From positions 1,431,501-1,495,500 of the forward strand of contig NZ_CP118108.1 in NCBI RefSeq assembly GCF_028747985.1: a stretch of 64,000 nt of DNA, read 5' to 3'. Shown here one piece after another: positions 60,838 through 64,000 of this stretch. The position numbers and the translations under genes are program-made. How positions within the stretch are numbered: position 1 is the stretch's first letter; each line of letters starts with the position of its first letter. Below the pieces are notes generated by a model. It had not been told where the DNA came from. It made no database searches and was given only the letters and a program-made list of their open reading frames with translations. Source of the stretch: Paenibacillus urinalis. GTDB lineage: Bacteria; Bacillota; Bacilli; Paenibacillales; Paenibacillaceae.

Positions 60838-61437
60838 TTACTCTTTCTTCACAAACACAACAGGGGTCTTGAATTTTAATATATGAATCAGCTGTTCTCC
60901 CATGTACTCAGGGGATTGATCAAAGTCATTGTTGATCCACTCCATAATGAGTCCAATGATGCCGTGAATCCGGTAGGTGCTGAACAGGCTGATGTCGATA
61001 TGAGGGTCAATGTCGATATAGGAAAAATCAAATTCTTTTCGGAACAGCTGATCTAATCGTTTAGACATTTTTTCATAAAAATTATAGTTTGTTTTCTCAT
61101 CGAACATCACCTTATAGAATCGCTTATGCGTGAGAAAGTGGTGGAATAATACGATCGAATCCGGTGGAAGCTTGTTAAAATCAATAATCTGAAGACCCAC
61201 ATACGGCTTGCGGTGAGCTTCCGTCATCAGCTCGAATACTTCTTCTATCATTTCATCCAGCAGATCTTCCTTCGACTCATAATGAGCATAAAAGGTTCCC
61301 CGGTTATAATCCGCGGCAGTCACAATCTCAGTGATCGTGATGTCATGAAAGCTTTTCTGCTCCATCAGAGATAACAGTGTTAATTTGAAATTTTCTTTGG
61401 TTCGTCTAACTCGCTTGTCTGGATGTTGAACGGGCAT
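60838..61437 (-). CDS. TetR/AcrR family regulator
   Basis: 199 aa. N-terminal helix-turn-helix (FHDITITEIVTAADYNRGTFYAHYESKEDLLDEMIEE, about residues 30-66) and a helical C-terminal ligand and dimer domain of the TetR_C_7 kind. AAGGAG precedes the start. Divergent from the SDR gene, which it most likely regulates. Confidence 0.85.
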   Translation of the reverse strand: MPVQHPDKRVRRTKENFKLTLLSLMEQKSFHDITITEIVTAADYNRGTFYAHYESKEDLLDEMIEEVFELMTEAHRKPYVGLQIIDFNKLPPDSIVLFHHFLTHKRFYKVMFDEKTNYNFYEKMSKRLDQLFRKEFDFSYIDIDPHIDISLFSTYRIHGIIGLIMEWINNDFDQSPEYMGEQLIHILKFKTPVVFVKKE

Positions 61438-61516
61438 GAGAAACTCCTTTTGAAAATTTTAACGGACAAAAACCGTGATTATGTATGTTTTCGTACAAAA
61501 CAAAAAATATTGCATA

Positions 61517-61545
61517 TTGGGCCATGTATATAGTCGTATTATACT
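61517..61545 (+). promoter_or_regulatory. Promoter of the SDR gene
   Basis: TTGGGC (61517-61522) and TATACT (61540-61545) are 17 bases apart, a sigma-A-type arrangement reading toward the SDR gene. It lies in the divergent region shared with the TetR-type gene. Confidence 0.5.
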
Positions 61546-61570
61546 GAATTTGTTACAAAATTTCGACATT

Positions 61571-61590
61571 CCTTGAATTCGGTTTCAAGG
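61571..61590 (+). promoter_or_regulatory. Palindrome before the SDR gene
   Basis: CCTTGAA-TTCGGT-TTCAAGG, between the SDR promoter and its ribosome site. Suits a dimeric repressor such as the divergent TetR-type protein, or a leader hairpin. Confidence 0.45.
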
Positions 61591-61607
61591 TAAGGAGGAC
61601 GACATTC

Positions 61608-62372
61608 ATGGCTAGATTAGAAGGTAAAGTGGCAATTGTAACAGGTGCAGGGTCCGGAATGGGACGCGCAACTGCGAAATTATACGCACAAGAAGGAGCA
61701 AAAGTGGTACTCGCCGAGTTCAACGAGGCTTCTATGAACGAGACTTTGCAGGATATTCAAGCAGCAGGCGGTACGGCTGTAGCCATCAGAACAGATGTGT
61801 CTAAAGAAGCTGATGTTGAAGCAATGATTCAAAAGGCGGTTAGCGAATACGGTAAGCTGGATATCCTGGCTAACGTTGCCGGTATTTTCGATAACATGAC
61901 TTCCGTAGAAAATACTTCAAATGAGCTGTTTGAGCGTGTAATGGGCGTTAACCTGAATGGTCAATTTTATGCATGCCGCTCTGCGATCAAAGTATTTAAC
62001 ACCCAAGAGACAGGCGGAACGATCGTGAACGTTGCATCCGTAGCTGGCTATCTTGGTGCACGCGGTGGTGCCGCTTATACCATGTCCAAGCATGCAGCGA
62101 TTGGTCTTGTTAAAAATATTGCATCCTTCTACGGACGTGAAAACGGCAAGATTCGTGCGAATGTCATTGCACCAGGCTCTATTGCTACAGGCATGACTCC
62201 TAATTTTGCAGATCTGGACCCGCTTGGTGCGGCAACCTTCGGTGACCTCGGACCATTCAACGGAGGAGAAGCAGAGGACATTGCACAAACGGCCTTGTTC
62301 CTTGGTTCGGACGAATCGAAGTTCATTAATGGTGAAGTCATCACGGTGGATGGCGCATGGACTGCCCGTTAA
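61608..62372 (+). CDS. Short-chain dehydrogenase/reductase
   Basis: 254 aa classical SDR: TGAGSGMGRA coenzyme loop (residues 12-21), DVSKEADV, LANVAG, VNVASVAG with the catalytic Ser, and YTMSK with Tyr and Lys; a C-terminal INGEVITVDGAW completes the fold. NAD-dependent choice is suggested by an acidic residue at the end of beta 2 (LAEF). AAGGAGG precedes the ATG. Divergent with the TetR gene, suggesting substrate-induced expression. Substrate unknown. Confidence 0.9.
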   Translation: MARLEGKVAIVTGAGSGMGRATAKLYAQEGAKVVLAEFNEASMNETLQDIQAAGGTAVAIRTDVSKEADVEAMIQKAVSEYGKLDILANVAGIFDNMTSVENTSNELFERVMGVNLNGQFYACRSAIKVFNTQETGGTIVNVASVAGYLGARGGAAYTMSKHAAIGLVKNIASFYGRENGKIRANVIAPGSIATGMTPNFADLDPLGAATFGDLGPFNGGEAEDIAQTALFLGSDESKFINGEVITVDGAWTAR

Positions 62373-62400
62373 TTTCTAAGTATACAATAGTTCAATAGTT

Positions 62401-62451
62401 AAAAAGACCGCCAGCTTACTCCTGGGAATGGAGTAAGCTGGCGGTCTTTTT
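62401..62451. terminator. Bidirectional terminator
   Basis: A perfect 17-base stem, GACCGCCAGCTTACTCC with GGAGTAAGCTGGCGGTC, is flanked by A and T runs, so it can end the SDR transcript and the opposing gene. Confidence 0.95.
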
Positions 62452-62472
62452 GTTAATTCGTATTTACAACTT

Positions 62473-63099
62473 CTAAGATGACAATTCAATCTCGATCAGC
62501 TCAACACCTGCAGGAAAGCTCGATCTGATCTTCGATATATTAGAGAAGTATGGATCATTAGATAAAACAGAGATACAATTACCATCGTACCCCGGCCAAA
62601 ATATCGTTCGGGCAATCGTCATATCAATAACAACCGTATCCTGAATCTGAATCCCGCCCTGATATGTCACAGATATCGGCTCAATGGCAAAGGGAGACTC
62701 GTTCGAGCCTATAGACCAGATCACCTGTTCATTGCAGCTTGCCATGTTTAGAAATAACGGCAAGCTACTAGCAAGCTGGCTCTTGTTTCTTATATATAGT
62801 AACGTAATTCTTCTGTTCAACAGCTCGTGTTCTAACGAATGCAGCGTACACAGCTGTGCGAGATCTTCCTTCCAGAGAACGGAGGTATTCAGACAGAAGC
62901 AGATCGGGTAACTATCGAGATTGTTCATCCACTCTAACATAAACGGAGCACTGGAATCATCGAGGAAGACTGAGTTCGTACCTAGAAAATCCATAATATA
63001 CGGAGCATGCTCTTGGTTAAATGTAAACGGAAAATGCCCTCCTGGGTTAGGCAGATTAGCATAATAGGTCGGAGGGAGATTAGCAAATTCGAGCTGCAT
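62473..63099 (-). CDS. Hypothetical 208-aa protein
   Basis: Starts MQLEFANLPPTYYANLPNPG; contains aromatic-rich segments, several Cys (CFCLNTS, LCTLH, NMASCNE) and no membrane helix. AAGGTG precedes the start. I recognise no family. It converges on the SDR gene across the shared terminator. Confidence 0.6.
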   Translation of the reverse strand: MQLEFANLPPTYYANLPNPGGHFPFTFNQEHAPYIMDFLGTNSVFLDDSSAPFMLEWMNNLDSYPICFCLNTSVLWKEDLAQLCTLHSLEHELLNRRITLLYIRNKSQLASSLPLFLNMASCNEQVIWSIGSNESPFAIEPISVTYQGGIQIQDTVVIDMTIARTIFWPGYDGNCISVLSNDPYFSNISKIRSSFPAGVELIEIELSS

Positions 63100-63389
63100 G
63101 GAGGCACCTTCTTCAAGATTTTGAGTTCTAGTTCTAAGCTCAGTGTAGCAGAGTTGGAAGAGAAATGAATCATTATTAAGAGTTATTCAAAATTCGCTCT
63201 TACCTAAACTTAAGGTAAAATGTTATAATTGTTCAGTTGTTGAACCAATTTCGTTCGTTATAACGCGATATGAAATTGATTCAGGGTGTGTAGAGATATT
63301 GGCACTATTTGATCGCCAAAAATATATGTCGCAAGATACGTCTACCATCTGAAATTTTAATTTTAATTTTAATTTCGGAGGGGATTATT

Positions 63390-63893
63390 TTGTTCAAGGA
63401 AGATAGACTTCCGCAAAATGCTAGAGAAGGCATTATTTTTATGTTGATCGTGTCCATTATTTCGGTAAACACCATTGGGCCCATCATATTGGGGTTGGAA
63501 CGAGGCTTTAGCGTAGCCAATTACTTAGAAACATTGAAGGTCATCCCGTTCATGTGGGTTATCGTTATTCTGTTAGTGAAGCTGGTGGCAGGACCTTTGG
63601 TTCGCAAGGTATTACCCAAATTTGTGGGTAAAACAGATGGTTTTAACGCCAGAGTGTTATTGAACATTGTAATGAACGTGACGGTTCTATCGGTTCTGTT
63701 AACGATTATCGGTACCTGGGTGGGGATGAGACAAATATCTCTAGAACCTTTCCACAACTTCTTTCCGACATGGTTTCGAAATTTTGGTGTTGCCTTTTGG
63801 ATTGAACTGCTTGTCGCACAGCCGATCGCAAGATTTGCAATGAAGAAGATTCATGCAAGTCAGGCTAACCGAGCAGAAAATGTAAGCTCTTAA
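63390..63893 (+). CDS. DUF2798-like four-helix membrane protein
   Basis: 167 aa with four helices (about residues 15-35, 48-70, 86-110 and 122-145); NAREGIIFMLIVSIISVNT and VLLNIVMNVTVLSVLLTII resemble two DUF2798-type repeats. TTG 63390 follows GGAGGGG at 63377. Just upstream, TTTTAA repeats four times (63354-63374). The spacer 63100-63389 shows no other gene. Function unknown. Confidence 0.6.
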   Translation: MFKEDRLPQNAREGIIFMLIVSIISVNTIGPIILGLERGFSVANYLETLKVIPFMWVIVILLVKLVAGPLVRKVLPKFVGKTDGFNARVLLNIVMNVTVLSVLLTIIGTWVGMRQISLEPFHNFFPTWFRNFGVAFWIELLVAQPIARFAMKKIHASQANRAENVSS

Positions 63894-63923
63894 TTTGTTA
63901 ATATAATATACTTCAACGATATG

Positions 63924-63960
63924 AACAGCCACTTCCATGAGGGACCTGGCTGTTTTTTTT
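63924..63960 (+). terminator. Intrinsic terminator
   Basis: AACAGCCACTTCC-ATGA-GGGACCTGGCTGTT followed by T run. Confidence 0.85.
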
Positions 63961-63993
63961 ATATTCAAGGTAATAGATTTACAGGAGGTAAAT

Positions 63994-64000
63994 ATGCGAT
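63994..64000 (+). CDS. Start of a further gene, cut by the window end
   Basis: ATG at 63994 behind AGGAGGT; only two codons are visible, so nothing can be said about the product. Confidence 0.45.

Noticed and set aside
1..64000. tRNA or rRNA genes and att sites in them
   Set aside because: No cloverleaf, CCA-ended or rRNA-like segment was seen on either strand.
1..64000. Dedicated anti-phage system (restriction-modification, CBASS, Thoeris, retron)
   Set aside because: No nuclease, cyclase, TIR or reverse transcriptase is encoded; the nucleotidyltransferase at 11823 looks like an antibiotic-type enzyme, not a CD-NTase.

Overview
The window looks like a chromosomal segment of a spore-forming, low-to-mid GC Firmicute, most likely Paenibacillus or a close relative. 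This is inferred from strong AGGAGG-type ribosome binding sites, frequent TTG and GTG starts, lipoboxes, a YdbS/YdbT pair, a holin-like type I toxin, a c-di-GMP-I riboswitch and an NRPS-like gene. There is no rRNA, tRNA, CRISPR array, IS element or recognisable recombinase.

Left flank (1-11.2 kb): a speD interrupted by an in-frame stop, an RluA-type pseudouridine synthase, a MetQ-like lipoprotein, RecQ followed by a B12-binding radical SAM protein, an unknown lipoprotein, a 502-aa protein with nineteen 14-residue HAEG repeats and a phage-type self-cleaving C-terminal domain, a Nudix hydrolase, a GNAT enzyme and a 53-aa membrane peptide.

Accessory array (about 11.5-34.5 kb): some 30 small, mostly co-oriented, single-gene units, visibly more AT-rich than the flanks. 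They include nucleotidyltransferase, YcaQ-like glycosylase, retropepsin-like protease, 2'-5' RNA ligase-like, HIT, histidine phosphatase, many GNAT, Nudix, DinB, GrpB, LMW-PTP-like, VanZ and methyltransferase genes. Several are frameshifted, cut down to an end fragment, or fused to another fragment. Spacers contain attC-like or repeated inverted-repeat elements. Two homologous type I toxin-antitoxin loci lie in the array; one has kept only its antitoxin RNA. The whole resembles an integron-cassette-like or island-type gene collection, but no integrase is visible, so that reading stays a hypothesis.

Middle (34.7-47.3 kb): a phosphodiester glycosidase-type protein with a GT2-GtrA fusion, DUF4180, a ROK kinase with an APH-fold kinase, MsrA, CysK behind a palindrome, and a further run of single-domain genes (TraB-like, DUF4085, GrpB, Nudix, frameshifted P-loop kinase, isochorismatase-like, GNATs).

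Right part (47.5-64 kb): a c-di-GMP-I riboswitch precedes a chemoreceptor that is closely followed by a one-module NRPS-like A-T-reductase, suggesting second-messenger control of a small aldehyde or alcohol product. Then come a deaminase-HAD-TagA-like run, small lipoprotein and membrane genes, a phosphoesterase, a YdbS/YdbT pair, a deleted YfiT-like gene, a divergent TetR/SDR pair, an unknown protein and a four-helix membrane protein. Unusually many genes carry one-base frameshifts, mostly in G runs. These may be real decay or errors in the underlying assembly.
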